Counted from the stretch's first letter, positions 25,416 through 38,989 are shown. The stretch is 64,000 nt of DNA from Carettochelys insculpta (GCF_033958435.1 NC_134147.1:45812001-45876000); one strand, 5' to 3'. The notes: generated by a model not told the origin, from the letters alone. A program made the numbers and translations.

Positions 25416-28400
25416 TTATCTCTGTGCAGCTTCTTCTGGATGACTTACGTTATACTTTATAAGGTTCTTTTTCTCAAAACCAACAGGTGTTTGTGCTCTT
25501 CCTAAAAGAAACTGCTCCCACTTAGGAATAGATTCTTCTACTGATGCCCAATAGAGAGTCTAAGAAAAATATGAGGCAACAATAAGCAGTTTAATTTTGC
25601 TTCACAATTTAACCCACTTACCAATTTATTACACAACAATACGCATATAAAATGTGTTATTAAAGCTTGCCTTATGTGTGAAGCAATTAAAAAAGGCCAA
25701 ACTATTTGGATACCAAATTTCCAATCCCTCACTTACACAATGTAACAGAAGTTGGTAGGCTTTCACCTTCTACAGTTACTATGCAGTGAATGAATGTGCC
25801 CTCTTGTGGTGGATAAGAAAGAAAACTCAATGACAGTATTCGCAGTCATGGAATTATAGTCATGTTTTTGTAAATCAAACATTTTCTCAGGTGTAAATAT
25901 TAACATTATAATCTTTATCGGGTTTTGGTATAAAAATTAATTTGTTGTTTAATGCTATAAACAAATTAGTGCATTACTACTGGCTCAAAATATTTGTGAG
26001 CTAAATTTTGCAATGAATAAATCCATGATAATGTAATTGGTTCCAGTACTTCACTCAAGAAAGAATACATGCACAACCAGCTATCTTGTGGTCTCAGAAA
26101 CCGAGTAGCAGCCAGAAGTTCCTGATTTCTAGCCACAGCTTTCACACACATTTGTTCTAAGGTCTTGGGTAAGACAGAGCTGTAACTTCCGTGTTTCAGT
26201 TTTTCCAAATGAAGAATAGAGGAAAAAAATCCCCAACTCCACAGTGGCATCCTGAGCATACATATTTTAATGTTTATGGATGAAATCGTTATAGCAGCTA
26301 AATATAAAATTCATACTACAGGCTGAAAAATACTTTAGTTCAAAGTCGGACACAACTCCAGATTTAATAAATAATGCGCTTAAGATTAAGTACCTCTTAA
26401 ATGCTTTGTTCAATATGGGCTGGTAACTGCTTTTCTAGCAAAATATTTGTACAGATTTTATACACATATATTCAGGCTTTTTAAAAAAGCAAAATTCATT
26501 ATGATTGACCTAGGTAAATACATTTTTAGTGCCCAGACAAGATACCTCATATATTTCTCCTTTGGAAGTGCTGGACTATCGAGTAACTATTTTGGTTTAT
26601 ACGTTTAACTCAAATGCACAGTTTTTACACATGATTTAGAAACTATGTATTTACTCAAAAGACCCTTTTTTGAAATTGTATGTGCAATCACATGAATTTG
26701 TACTTGGACGGCTAAATTAAAGAGTCATTATACTCAGATGTAAAAATCACAGCTGATATACATAGGTATTAAAGGAATGTTTTAAATATCCTTCAAAAGT
26801 TTTATTGAAAAGAATGGGGACAATCAATTTTGCATAGGATAGATATTTTTCTCATCCTGTTATTTTAGTGCTCTCTCCTTAAAAACAGAAAAAGATTTAA
26901 TATGGGATTTGTTCCTTGATATACTTACACCATCTCCCACAACTAACACAATTGGGTGGGAAGGGTGAAGGCAAAAGACACTGTTTTTATCTGACTTTTG
27001 TCAATTTTATCTACACTTTAAAAAATATGGCATAGGTACCTTTTAATCTATACTGTTTTGTTAAGTCTTATCAGATTCATTTTGCAGAATTTACTATGTA
27101 ATGGTATGTAATCTTGCATAGTGATTGACCCAATACTGGGAACAGGGATGCTGGAAGAATTTCTATAGGGGAAGGTCCTGAGAATCATTGAACAAAACTG
27201 TAAACCCTGTAAATAATAGAAACCACTTCAAGCCAAGGAGCACTACACCACCCCAAATGCACGTAATTCCAGTAACTGTGACTTCTACCTAGTGTATGGA
27301 CTTCAGGCCTAATACAGACTGATGCAGCTAAAACAAAGCAGAGATAATGCTTTTCATGCCTTGGTGACAATTGTTTTAAATTATGAAGGGCTCAAGCTGT
27401 ATTTGCAGCACACAAGGAGGCATAATAAATATATCTCAGGGCTTAATTTAGGCCTGGTCCTAAAAGACTTAACTTTAGCACCTCTGTAGTCCTACTGAAC
27501 TACTGATGTGCATAAATGTTTACAGGATCCCGCCTTCAGTTTTATAAACTCAAAATAAATAGCTTGGTTACATTTTTTCCACTTTTAAGTAATTTGCCAG
27601 CTTGCAGCATTAACTCTGTTTGTATGTTGCAACTTAAAATATATTTTAAAACTTTAATGCTATTTAATATTTTATTAATATAATCAACTCACTTTAAACA
27701 GCTTAATTTCCTGAGTAACTGTGCAGTATACACTAACTAAATTTGCATTTTATGTCTGATTTTTATTTTGGTGGATCAGGGGAAAATAGATATTTAGTAT
27801 CCAACAAATTTTAAAAAGTGACCATATCACATCCCTTTTTATTTTAAAGTGCTTTGATCATTAAAATAGCATGCTATCACATCCATCACTGCAATTAGAA
27901 TTTTAAAAAAGTGGTTTTTTTTCCCTCTGCTAAAGATTCAGGACTGATATTAACTGAATGATGGCACTAAATATACTCAGGTCCATGTGTATTTTACCAT
28001 GGCAGAAATCACCATTTTCTGCAGACTTGTGCTCCAGAACCTCAATTTTAATTTTTAAAAAATTATGCTTCTAGCCATTATGGTTGGAAACATAATCTTG
28101 AAAATGTGAAGATATCACTGTGCAGTCACAGTTAGTTCACATGTTCCCAACCATCCTTACACAATAACTCTGACAGGTGTGAACTTCCCCATTCATCTTA
28201 ATAGGCTGTTGGCTCAAAGCTTAAGATGACAATCTCTGATGTATTTATAGTTTCAGTTTTAAGGACAATAAAAAATAAGTTGAAGTTAATATTGAAATAA
28301 ACACTGTTAAGGCTGCTGTGATTGTACAATTATGAATTTTCATATTTAATTAAATAAAACCTCCAGTCAAAAAATATTGGAAGCTGCTAGAGAATTTCCC

Positions 28401-31400
28401 TCAGACTACTGCAAAATCTAGGGACCTTAGCCCAGAATTTAGGTTCAGTGTACTGCACAGTATCCAAGCCCTTGGCTATATCAGTCTATTTCAAAATCAA
28501 TTATTTTTACTTTATGAATATGCTTTAGAAAAAACGGAACTATTTTGTACACAGTAAGTGAAATGATGGAATTTATTTCAGGACTTACTTCAATTTTAAC
28601 AATATCAGGATGTGATTGTAGGTGTATTCTTGCTTGCAGTCTCTTTTCTGTTGCTTCTATATCCTGTTTAAAATAACAGTTTGGCAAGTTACAGGTAACA
28701 AACAGGCAATATTTACTTGCCCCTGAAGTGACCTTAATTCTCCTATAAAGCACTGGCTTGATTTCCCTGATAACTGAAATCTACTTAGCCATCAATCCTT
28801 CAGCATCTCCTTTCTGAGAATAACACGACAGTAGACTCTTTAGTATCCAGTATTCTGTCATCCAGAATTCTCAGATAACCAGCATCTTATCCGTAAGTAA
28901 ATTGTAGTTATGTTTTCCATAAATACAGTACAGTAAAAGTAAATACAGCAACTACAGTATAAGTTTACAGTGTAAAATACTACAGTTGTTGATCAGTAAA
29001 GTACTCTGCATACATTTTTGTTTATCTTAATACCTAATCTTGTTTTACTTTAGTGTTATGCATTGCAAGGTATACTTCCCTATTATCCAGAATATTAGAA
29101 TATCCGGCAACCTCCCAGACTGAGGGCTGCCAGACATGAAAGAGCTTACTGTAATATACTGGAGGTTTTGCGGGAGCCTGCTGAATTTACTTGTATTTCC
29201 TGGCCGTAAGAATGGTTGTCTTTGCCAGAAGTGTTCTGATACATAGCACCTATTATATATTTAATCTCTCAATACTCAAAGGTAATTTATAGTTAGACTA
29301 TGTTCCTTCTGACAACATCGGAAAAAAGGAGAGTGGTTTTCACTGTGCTGTGTTCATGAATTGAAACATATTCTATCTTGTGTAGTTATAAAGTAACTAA
29401 GCAAATTATGTTCAAGATCTTGTCTGCCCCCAAGACAAAGATGACTTGCTAATATGCATGCATAACATGTGCACAAAAATGTAGAGATGCAGCAAGCTGT
29501 TCACCAGACATTCAAACTCAGATGACAACACACCTCTTAGCTTTCTTATAAAATCTGCACATGGGCTTCCACTTGCCCAACAGACATGTGTTGGGTTCAT
29601 GGAGGCCTAGATTCAATTTGTAAAGACTCTTAAATTGTAACCTTTTCTTGTGGGCTTAGTTCCACAGCCAAGCACTGAAGAGACAGAGTAGGGCTTTTGG
29701 GCAGATGAAGAGATGGAAAGGGGCGTGGGAGATGGGTGTGAAGGAGTGAAAGCAGAACGGGGGGGTGGCGAGGGAAGCATAGCAGATGGCAGATTTGGGA
29801 GCAGAAAACAGGTGTGAAGAGCACAAAATAATAAATGAATGAATGAGGAAATTCCCCAAAGGGACTTTCCAAAGATATACTGCCACTGCTGCTCAGAACA
29901 GTGAGATTCTGGAGGAGCAGGTCTACAGGAGAACCCAAACACAATTACTCATGCTGAGTAATAGCCAACTGAAATACTTGTGTATGTGCTACTCAACATG
30001 AATAAGGGTTACAGAATCTGACCTAAAATTACTGCAGAGGATGACTGAAAGAAGATAATATCGTAGTTTTAAGCCAAAAGGTTTTACCTAAAATCCATGA
30101 AGTTACAATCCAGTTACCACTCACGTTACCCACTTACTGGCATAGGTTTGCTGACATACAGCAAAAGAAATTTTTGCTGGAAGGTGCAGTTTTTTGTTTA
30201 AAATTAATTAAAATGTATTAATATGGTATAAAAACAGTCCAAATATCAGTGATTATACTGTATGCAGATAGAAAAAAGAGTACGATTGAAAATATCATCC
30301 ATGCAATTTTTGATTTGTGTTCCTATAGCTTTATCAGTGAACCTAATGCTGACTTGAGATGACTAAGTGATCTCTGCAGAAGGATATAAAATGCTTCCCT
30401 CTGTAAGTCCTGGGACTGATAGGTGGCACTGTATTCATTACATCACAGCAATGGAAGATTGTCCCTTTGCATGAAGGAGGAGCCACAGTACAATGGACGA
30501 AAATCAACCAAACAGGAACAAGTCACTGGATCAAAATGAGAGACTGTGAAAGGGACATTGAACAAGCTCAAGAACACTGCAAAGTCAAGTTCTCTGTGCA
30601 TGCACATGGAACAGCTATACCACTAACAGAACCAGGCAAGCTCCCCCACACTTCACCAATATACTTTGCCATGGCCTGGAAGAAATTATCAGTCTCAACA
30701 AAAAGGTGGATCTGTTTTCATTCAGTCCTATCTACAGTATCAGGATTTTTATGCACTACATTCCTCTCAGAGGATTTTCCTCCCCCTCTGACTTCTTCCT
30801 ACAGGTATTTACAAAGAAGGGAGAAAAACTGACCCAAGACTGTGATCTGTGAAGCTACTTATTTTTGCTACAGAAATGTTTATGATAGTAAGAAAAAATT
30901 ATTTTCAACCAAGGCAAGACACCTGTTGTACACATTTTAGTAGAGATGGTCACACTAGCATGGCTTAAATATCACATGGGGTTGTTTTTTGTTGCTCCAC
31001 TCCAGTTTGTATATTTGCAGCCTACTGCCATCCGGAATACTGATTTAGTGACATGTAGCAGTCGTGGGCAACCTGTGGCCTGAGCACCACATGCAGCCCA
31101 TCAGGGTTCTGTGTGTGGCTTGTGAGACATTTTGTTTACCATTTCCCACATACAAGATTCCCAGATTCCATTGATTTCCATTCGCACACTTTTTCCCTAA
31201 GGGTATTACTAAAGTGACATGCACATAAAGCAAGGGCACACAAAGTTAAGTGTGTGCATATTCAACAACACTGACAGAGAGCTGTGTGCTCTCTCTGCAT
31301 CCAACCAAAATGCTGCTATAGTTCAGTTGGCACACACCACATATTCGAGGTACACAAGTGCAGTTATTAAACCTACCCGCTCTCAGGAGACTGTCTTGCT

Positions 31401-34400
31401 TATGACAGTCTTGTGGCCCTCGGAGACGAAGGAAGGCCACTCATACTACCCACTTACTAGCGCAGGTTGCCCAAGTCTGAAATAGCAAAAGAAATTTTTG
31501 CTGGAAGGTGTGCCTTGGGAAAAAACAGGCCACTGATAAAAGATTAGATGGTACCTTTGCATATAGCTAGTTACTAGGTGGTCCCTTTTCTGACATTTTT
31601 GTTATTAAAATCTGGTGTTGGGGATTTCTCTTTTCTAACATTCTCCAATTATTTCAAATTAACTTATTTCAAACTTGGTGCCATCCAAATGGCTATTTCA
31701 ATATTTCCACTACACATCTCAAGATGACAGATAGCAGAAACAGAATACCGCACTAGTGCTGCTATTTCAACCGCAGTGTTTAATTGCGGAGTTGCTATGT
31801 CAGTCTCTATTTGTATCCCAAAACAGCAACTATAGTGTAGCCACAGCCTAAGTGTGGTCTTTAATCCAAGGCCTGAATGTACGTTTTGCATACTTATAGG
31901 TTAAAGACACACTGTCATGTCATTTAGGCCCACAAGTTTTAATTTTTAAACACATTTACAAAGCCTAACAACATATATTTTAAATGGCCTTCAGTAGAAA
32001 AAGGTTTATTTTTAAAATGAACAAGCATTCCTCAAGTAATGTTTGCAACCCAGTCTATTCAGTATTCCTCTAACCTTTGAAGAACGAACCTATGAAAACC
32101 AGAATGTGAAAATGCCCATTGGCCTACAGTCTATTTTCACTGTACAAGATAGGTGAAATATAAAAAATAGGCAGATTGTAAATTAGACTGTACAAATTTT
32201 GTGTTGAGTTTATTTGCAACACAGAAAAGAAAATGTGTTATTAAAATATGACTTTTAACCTGGCACCTCCTTTTCAATGTGTTAAGATAAAAATATATTA
32301 ACATATTTGTACAAAAATGCAGAATTAAATCTTGATAACTTTAAAATCCATTTTCTTAAAATACTTTTTCTTTCTTACTTAATAGGGGATTATAAAGCAA
32401 CCTCAGTTTGAAATTTCCAGCTTCAGCCATTTTTGAGTTATGTGAGCATAATATTTCAATTGGCAGAGAGGGAAGTGTAGGGTTTTTTTTAAAGCTCACA
32501 TAAAACTGAATTAATTTTATTTGCATTTCTGTTTTTTCTAAGTTTAAGCAAAAATCAACACCTCATCATGTCCGTGTATTTTTGAGTAGGCCAAATCAAC
32601 AACTCTCCACATGGTAACTGTGAAATGTACAGTGCCTGGTATCAGGAACAATATTCTGAAGCTGGCACATAAATATAAACCGTTTTTTCAAGGCTCTAAT
32701 ATATTATTCTGCATGGATCTCTTTCCTGTTTTATTTTGTTATCAGAAAGCATCTGCAGTACTGCATGTCTGTTAAAGCTAGTATAAAATTAATATATCTA
32801 GACTTATTTATGCTGCTTTATCCTGCCAGACTATTTGTTTTGATGGTCATACATATGTTTTTATTTCTTCTACGAACACTAATGTTTTTGACACTTGAAA
32901 GAAATCATTTTGAGGAATATGATAGTACATGGCAAATATCCTGCATAACTACAAGACTACATATTTACTATAGGTTTAAAGGAATATATCAATAACATTT
33001 ACATCATAATGAGCTTGTTCCAGTATGCAAAAATGTAATCTGCATTTATTACGCTTGTCAACAAATAAGTGCTAATTTGAACCTTGTTTATAAAAACACA
33101 TATGGAGAAGAGTTATGGAAGAAATATAATGGGTGAAATTTGCCACACCTGCACAAAGTCTGGGTATTCAGGCTCTAGATCAGAAATTCTCAAACTTTAG
33201 CAACCTCAGGACCCCCATTTTGATACAAAAAATTTGGGGACCCACTGCCCCTTCACCAAGGCCCCATCCTCTCCATCCCTCGCTCTCTTCTAACATCATT
33301 CACTACCAGGCTTGGCGGGAGGCTGAGGCTCCAGCTGGGGCATGGGCTCTGGGGTGGTCGAGGCATGAGGAGTTTGGAGCACAAGCATGTGTTGAGGGTG
33401 TGGGGAAGAGGGTGCCAGGAGGGAATTTGGGTAAAGGAGGGAACTCCGTCTGGGGCAGGAGGCATGGGATCCTGATGGCACTTACCATGGCTCCCACAAA
33501 GTGGCAGCCAAGACCCAGTGGTCCTTAGGCAGATACATGGACACAGAGGCTCCCTGCCCTGCTCTAATGCCCACAGCCACCACCCCTACAGCTCCTCCAT
33601 TGGTTGTGGTTCCCAGACAATGGGAGCTGTGAAACCACAGCACTTGGATGGGGGCAGCGTATGAAGCCTCTCTCTCCACCCATGCACCTAGGGGCTGCAA
33701 GGTGGGACATGGCAACCATTTTCAGAAGTCACATAGAATCATAGCAAGTCAGGAACCTGCCTGGGAAGGAGGGGGAAGAGCTGATGAGTTGAAAAATGTT
33801 GCTTAAGATGAGTGGAGTACAGAGGGTCTGAGGAAGCAAGATCTGCATAGCAATGGCTTCATACCAAGGCTGGAATAACAGCCACACCTGCTCCAGATGA
33901 TTCTGGGTCTTGCACAACAGCTGAGATTTATTTAATTTGCAGATATGTGAAGTTTTGCCCCAGCACAAACAGCCTGGCTAGAAATTCTTCCACAAAGATG
34001 AATCTTGTCACTTTCTAGAATGAAAAAATTGAGTTCTTGTCCCAGTGGGCACTGGAAGACATTCTAGCTGTACATAAAATAAAAATACAATTTTATTTTG
34101 TACAGCATCTTTTATAAAAATGATAGTCTAAAACATTTTGTCATCTTAGATAGGAGAATGAAATATTAAGCAACAGAGAGCAGGCATGTGCACAGAGGAA
34201 ATAACCTACATTTAAGTGCTGTTCTGTGAAGATAAATTTAATCACAGACCCGCCCCACCCCCAAATGAGCTCTTCTATTACAGGTCAAAGTTAGACCTCT
34301 TCAGGTTCAAAATTGTAAGGTACTGATTCCAGCAGCGGGCATATGTCAGTTCCTGCAACCCAACTAAGAGCCCTACACTGATCCAATTACTGGTTCTCTT

Positions 34401-37400
34401 TTAGGAAGATATATGCAGGACTGAAACACATACAGAAAGGTTATAGAACCCATAACTCTGAAAAGTACAGAATGGATCTGTCATAACATGTTCCAGTCAA
34501 ATCAATTAAAGGGAAGTAATTTTCCCTCTCTCAAAGACAGAAGTCCCCACCATTGGATGCTAATATGTTCCATGGATGTAAGACAGAAAGTCACTGAACA
34601 ACATACTGCAATATTCAGCAGAAAAACAAGGTGACTATACCTTAGACAACAGAAGTAAATACATGTATGCTGGACAAAGATGGTTTTAATAGGTTTTATA
34701 GTCTCATTAAGAAAAGGAGGAAATGAAAAGATTTTGAACAAACCCCAAAGAGTCAGACATCTAAAAAGATCAATAGCTGCTAATTGGAAAAAGGTTCTGG
34801 TCTACCTGCTCTGCCCCGGGCACCTTCCTCCCTTCTCCCAACACTCCACTCCGCCTCTTCCTGCCCTGTTCCACCCTATCCTCCCTAAGCATGCCACCCT
34901 CACTCTGTCTCTTCCTGCCCCTGCTCCTCCCTCCCAGCACTTCCTGCATACCACTGAACACCTGATCACTGGTGTGTTGGAGGCAGAGAGTGGGGGAGAG
35001 GAAAGAGCTGGTCAGCAGGGCTTGCCAGTGTGCATGAGACACTGGAAAGGCTGGGGAGGAGCTGACTGGCAAAGCAACCAGTGGGCACTGTGCACCAACT
35101 ATTTTTTTTTCCTATTAGTGCTCATTCCCTAAGGCATCCACAGAGTTGCTGCCTATCAGTCTATCAATTAAATTTTAACTCCAGACTTGAGACCAAATCT
35201 AAGCAAAGTGTTTAATGAGTATTTGGAGAAATGTGGATTCAATGGTCAAATGTCCTGGATGGATACAAAATAAAGGTGGCAGAAGACTGATCTTGTTTCA
35301 AATGGGTCTTGGCTTGAGCTGAGAACTGTAAGTCTGTCTGTAATGAAAGATTCAGTAATCAATCAGACATTTGGAAACAGTTTACTTGGGTAGGTTTACA
35401 CAGCTATATAACACCATGTCAACTGTCTTGGGCTCACGGCTCAAACTCCAGAACCGTAAAACTGCAGTATAGATATTTGGACTCAGGCTGAAGCCAGACT
35501 CAGAGACTCTACGACAGATCCCACCAAGCTCTCATGAGAAGGAAGTGAGAAATACCTAGCGATGTCCCAGGTTATAAAGACTTCTTATTTAATACATTTT
35601 GCACACAGTCCAGAATCAGAATCCTATTATACAATTCATTTGAAAAAACAAAGAGACAAATGTTTTTATCTTGTAATCTATGTAACGCTGGAATTCAGCA
35701 TGTCACTTAACAGCCACAGAAACTTACATTTAAAAGTGCTGCATTTCTTTTATAAGCTGCATCAGCTGCTAACATTTGCAATGTATGTTCAGTCTTTTTG
35801 TCTCCTAGATGATTCTCCATCTGCTGTAGCAATACTGATCTCTGAGACAGTCTACAAAGGAAAATATTTTAATAAGTGGGCAGAACATTTTACACAGCAG
35901 CTAGAATAACCTATTACCTTAACCAATTCATCTCAAATTATAGGCCTAATTATGTCTGCTTCAGTGTGGGTGTACTGAGGGTGGAAGAAAGTACAGGCAG
36001 ACCCCTCCCGTTGTGCTCCTATGTGAGAAAGACATAATGCTGGGATCAGCAGTACTCATATATGAAGGGGGCACACAAACACTGAATATCTCAGATAAGG
36101 TGTGCCAGGATGGTTTAAGGTAGTACAGTGCTAATGCTCAGCAGCCAACACTGGGAGAATGAGTAATACATTTTATGAAAGAAATGTAGCAAGAGTCAAA
36201 GAACTCTCAGCAGTGTCTCCAGAGACAATTGTACCACTAGTTCTGAACAGTCATATTCCCTCCAGCCATCTCCACTAAGGTGGTCATTGGGAGCCATCCT
36301 TACATGAGATTTAGATTCTCAGGTGTCTTGTTTTAAAGCAACATTTTAAACTCAACCCTGCCCCCAAGTGCTAATCTAAGTAAGACACTATTGTCATGTA
36401 AGTTAGTAAATGAGGGATGTGGTACCAGACATAGATGATTATAAAATTTTGTTTGTCCTACAGAGTATCCCACCATTCTGCAAAGAAGGAAAATGGGATT
36501 CATTTCATGTAGCTGCATTTACTTACACTAGATATGAATGCGACTCATGATTTTCAGAACAATTATTCTTTGCCAGTTTTCGCAGTCTGCAGCAACAGTC
36601 CCCTGCTATACTAATAATGAACTAATTTGCTCTGTATACTATCCAGCAAGAACCGGAAAATAAACATAAAGGAGCTAACCAAACACCACACATTCTTTTA
36701 CACAAGGGGCTTATAAAAAGGCAGGTAGTAGAGGTCAGAATTTAATAATTAACTTGTAAATGGATATTACATATATATATCGTTGTAGTCTGTCTATAAA
36801 AACATATTTTCCCAAACATTTTTCTGCTAGTTTTCACGCCCTGAGAATTTAACTCTAAACAAATCTAAAAACAGGGCATATTATTTTTCCTGACCAGTTG
36901 TCAGAATGTAATCTAATGTTTCTGACTCATTTTAATAACTCACTTTAAAAGCTGAATTTACAGTGAAGATTACTGGTATTTTAGATATCATTCTGAAGAA
37001 AATACCATATTGAATTGAAACCAGCAGGTGAGTTCTGAGTGGCAAAACCCTAGCAACTTGAGCTGGAATTTGGCCAGCATACTGAGGTTAAATGTCAGGT
37101 CCCCAGTTGTGTATCTTATCTGGAATACAGCAATCTTGGAAGCACAGACTACCCTTGCAGCAAGCCAGGATATAGATTTAACAATTTTCAAAGGAAGCGC
37201 ATCCCTTATTAAAACACCAGCCTTTTATTAAAGAAACTGAATGGTTTGTGGAGATCTTCCATCAACATACTCACCTGCCATTCTGCGTAGCTTGACAGAT
37301 TTTGGAAGATCATAGCACAAGTAGCTACAAAACAGGCTACACTCCTGAAACAGGTACTTACATTTTGTCATGTCTTCTAGCAAGCTGAACTTCTTGCGCT

Positions 37401-37417
37401 AAGTAGGATGCCATCAT
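25416..37417 (-). CDS. C3orf14: C3orf14 orthologue, small helical protein (4 coding exons)
   Basis: Minus-strand gene recovered by splicing. Coding exons are 37417-37362, 35851-35728, 28663-28589 and 25559-25416. All junctions are GT-AG with strong GTAAGT donors. They join in frame (the first junction splits an ATA codon) to 132 residues plus TAA. Segments match what I recall of human C3orf14 (about 128 aa): [45 protein letters not shown] and [20 protein letters not shown]. The N-terminal two thirds is rich in Q, E, L and K and probably coiled or helical. There is no signal peptide or membrane segment. Function is poorly known and none is assigned. Two ATGs lie in tandem (37417 and 37414); the second aligns best with the human start. 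An acceptor ending at 37447 suggests a separate 5' UTR exon. The gene is convergent with FEZF2. Confidence 0.9.
25560..28588 (-). other. C3orf14 last intron
   Basis: AT-rich intron of about 3 kb. It holds a short MITE relic at 27452-27540 (GGCCTGGTCCTAAAAGAC ... TTTACAGGATCC) and otherwise nothing recognisable. Confidence 0.6.
28829..29151. mobile_element. Tigger-like (TcMar) non-autonomous DNA transposon
   Basis: Ends CAGTAGACTCTTTAGTATCC and, inverted, CAGTAAGCTCTTTCATGTC. The right flank is TA; the left flank GA is one change from TA. Interior has ATCCAGAATTCTC and ATCCGGCAACCTCC strings typical of this family. It is 323 bp and non-coding, in the second C3orf14 intron of the coding region. 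Confidence 0.65.
29152..31058. other. C3orf14 intron, mostly unassigned
   Basis: AT-rich intron. It has a purine-rich stretch near 29690-29830. Segment 30121-30187 is a near-duplicate of 31441-31508 (see findings). Confidence 0.5.
31059..31479. mobile_element. hAT-like non-autonomous element
   Basis: Left end CAGTCGTGGGCAACCTGTGG, right end inverted CAGACTTGGGCAACCTGCGC. The left arm continues with GCCTGAGCACCACATGCAGC, a pattern common in vertebrate hAT MITEs. 421 bp. No clean 8-bp target duplication could be seen. Confidence 0.65.
31633..31848. mobile_element. MITE with TATTTCAAA repeats, partial
   Basis: Several TATTTCAA units and a right end ATAGTGTAGCCACAGCC, related to the element at 24104. 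The left end is not clear. Confidence 0.45.
31849..33180. other. C3orf14 intron, AT-rich
   Basis: No exon or repeat recognised. Confidence 0.45.
33181..33725. mobile_element. hAT-like element, left end only
   Basis: Begins CAGAAATTCTCAAACTTTAG, then CAACCTCAGGACCCCCATTT and AATTTGGGGACCC, a standard hAT-type left end. GC-rich interior follows. The matching inverted right end is missing, so it is truncated or rearranged near 33725. Confidence 0.6.
34785..35140. mobile_element. Possible hAT-type MITE
   Basis: C-rich left half and G-rich right half give a loose inverted structure. The right end CAGTGGGCACTGTGCACCAAC followed by TTTTTTTTCC and GTGCTCATTCCC resembles a turtle element. Boundaries are uncertain. 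Confidence 0.3.
35388..35530. mobile_element. MITE relic (GGGTAGGTTTACAC terminus)
   Basis: Starts GGGTAGGTTTACACAGC and contains GGGCTCACGGCTCAAACTCC then ACTGCAGTATAGATATTTGG and CTGAAGCCAGACTC. Order and wording match a frequent short turtle DNA transposon. Confidence 0.5.
35852..37361 (-). other. C3orf14 intron between coding exons 1 and 2
   Basis: AT-rich, with a short AT microsatellite near 36768-36781. No other feature seen. Confidence 0.55.
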
Positions 37418-37704
37418 TGATTACTTAACTGACTGCCAACTTTGCTCTATTGAAACAAGGTAAAAATCACAATTATTCCTCCAAAGAGGCACATGAATAT
37501 GTATCTTTGAAGCTTTACAAATGCTGCATGTTAGACAGACCTAGTTAGATGCAGGGCACCGTCCTAGCTAAATAACTTAAAAAAAAAGTGAAACTGGAGT
37601 TGTGTACAATAAAACTCTATATAGGTAATAATATTGGATACTTTATTTGTTGAAAACATTGCATACATACATTATTGACTCATGCTCACAACTTTGCTCA
37701 AATC

Positions 37705-37780
37705 TTATTACACCCATTTTACACACTGGAGAAGGGCAGCTCAAGGGCTTTCAGTTATGCAAGTGAATGTGTATTTACAG
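37705..37780. mobile_element. MIR-like fragment
   Basis: CTTATTACACCCATTTTACA then CACTGGAGAAGGGCAGCTCA resembles the MIR core (CCCATTTTACAGATGAGGAA). Short and weak. Confidence 0.35.
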
Positions 37781-37988
37781 GCCTCTCTAGAGTAAAATGA
37801 TCATGAAAACTGTGCATATATAAAGACCATTTAGATTGCTTCTAAACTAGTATTAGTCTCATGACCAAAGGGAAAAAGATGACATTTAAACATATAATTT
37901 AAAAGAGATGAATTATAGTAATTCATCCACAATGTACAAGAAAGCATTCTTACATATTACCTAAAAATTGAGTGAAAATAGAGTAGTA

Positions 37989-38315
37989 CAGGTTGACTCT
38001 CTCTAGTCCAGAACTTTCTCATCTGTGAGCATCCTTAATCCAGCATGATTTTAGTTGGCTGGAGGATCACTTATCATGGACATAGCCATGTCTCCCTTAG
38101 TACTATAAAGTCTGTTTACAATCACCAGTCTTGGCTTTCAGCGTTGTGTGCGGTTACTTAGCAGTAATTTACCCCTACACATCTTCTAAGAGCCCAGTAA
38201 ACAGTGGAAGTGTTGGTAATGCTGCTAGACTATATTGACCTCCCCCGGTCTGGCAAATTCTCTTGTTCAGCACTGTTCAGGTCCCAAGGGTGCCGGACTA
38301 CAGAGGTTTAACCTG
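37989..38315. mobile_element. Tigger-like (TcMar) element with TA target duplication
   Basis: Ends CAGGTTGACTCTCTCTAGTC and, inverted, CAGGTTAAACCTCTGTAGTC, flanked by TA on both sides (37987-37988 and 38316-38317). 327 bp, no transposase. A clean non-autonomous mariner/Tigger-type copy. Confidence 0.8.
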
Positions 38316-38457
38316 TACTTCTGCTGCGTAAATCAAAGGATGAATTACACATATAATGTAATCTAAATCTTAAAACCAATCAATGTTCCTTTGTCTGTTC
38401 TGTATGGTGCTTAAAGACTCCCATAGCATTCCCCTACCCCCCCACATTCCCAGAATC

Positions 38458-38914
38458 CATTAGACCCCTGACATACATGATTTCCACTTACACGTTCCTT
38501 GCATTAATGCACGTAGAAATTGTGAGTGGCGGGGAACCAGGAACCAGGTGGCAGCCTGGTTCCTGACTCACTTCTGCTTGCAGGGGCCAGGAAACTGACT
38601 AGCGCTGCTGTGCTGGTCAGTTTTCAGACTCCCAGGAGTGGCAAGGAGCCTAGAGCCAGATAGCAGCCTGACTCCTGGCTCCCCTCTGCTTGTGGGAGCT
38701 GCGAAACTGACCAGCACAGCAGCAAGGTTCCCAGCTCCCTTGGTTCCTGCCTGGCTCCCAGCTCCTCACCACTGGGAAACTGACCAGCGCCTAGGAGAGA
38801 GGAGCCGGGAGCCAGGCTGCTGCCTGGTTCACGGCTCCACCCGCCTTACACGAAATTTAAGCCAAGCCTGGCTACCCAGGACCGTAACCTTCGCATAGCC
38901 CGGGGGGTCTACTG
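38458..38914. mobile_element. Tigger-like element with GC-rich interior
   Basis: The right end, read inverted, is CAGTAGACCCCCCGGGCTAT with TA following. The left end is CATTAGACCCCTGACATACA. The interior contains repeated units like GGGAACCAGGAACCAGGTGG and CAGCCTGRYTCCTGGCTCC, alternating with GAAACTGACCAGCRC. 457 bp. Confidence 0.55.
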
Positions 38915-38989
38915 TAAAGGTTTACCCTAATCTGGGGTCAGCTGTTGAACACACTCCACCTCGAAGGTGTCAGTGCTACTTTGGGAATC

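Noticed and set aside
33730..33760. CATAGAATCATAGCAAG resembling an inverted CR1 3' end
   Set aside because: Only one and a half octamers match and the neighbouring sequence lacks the CR1 3' UTR wording.
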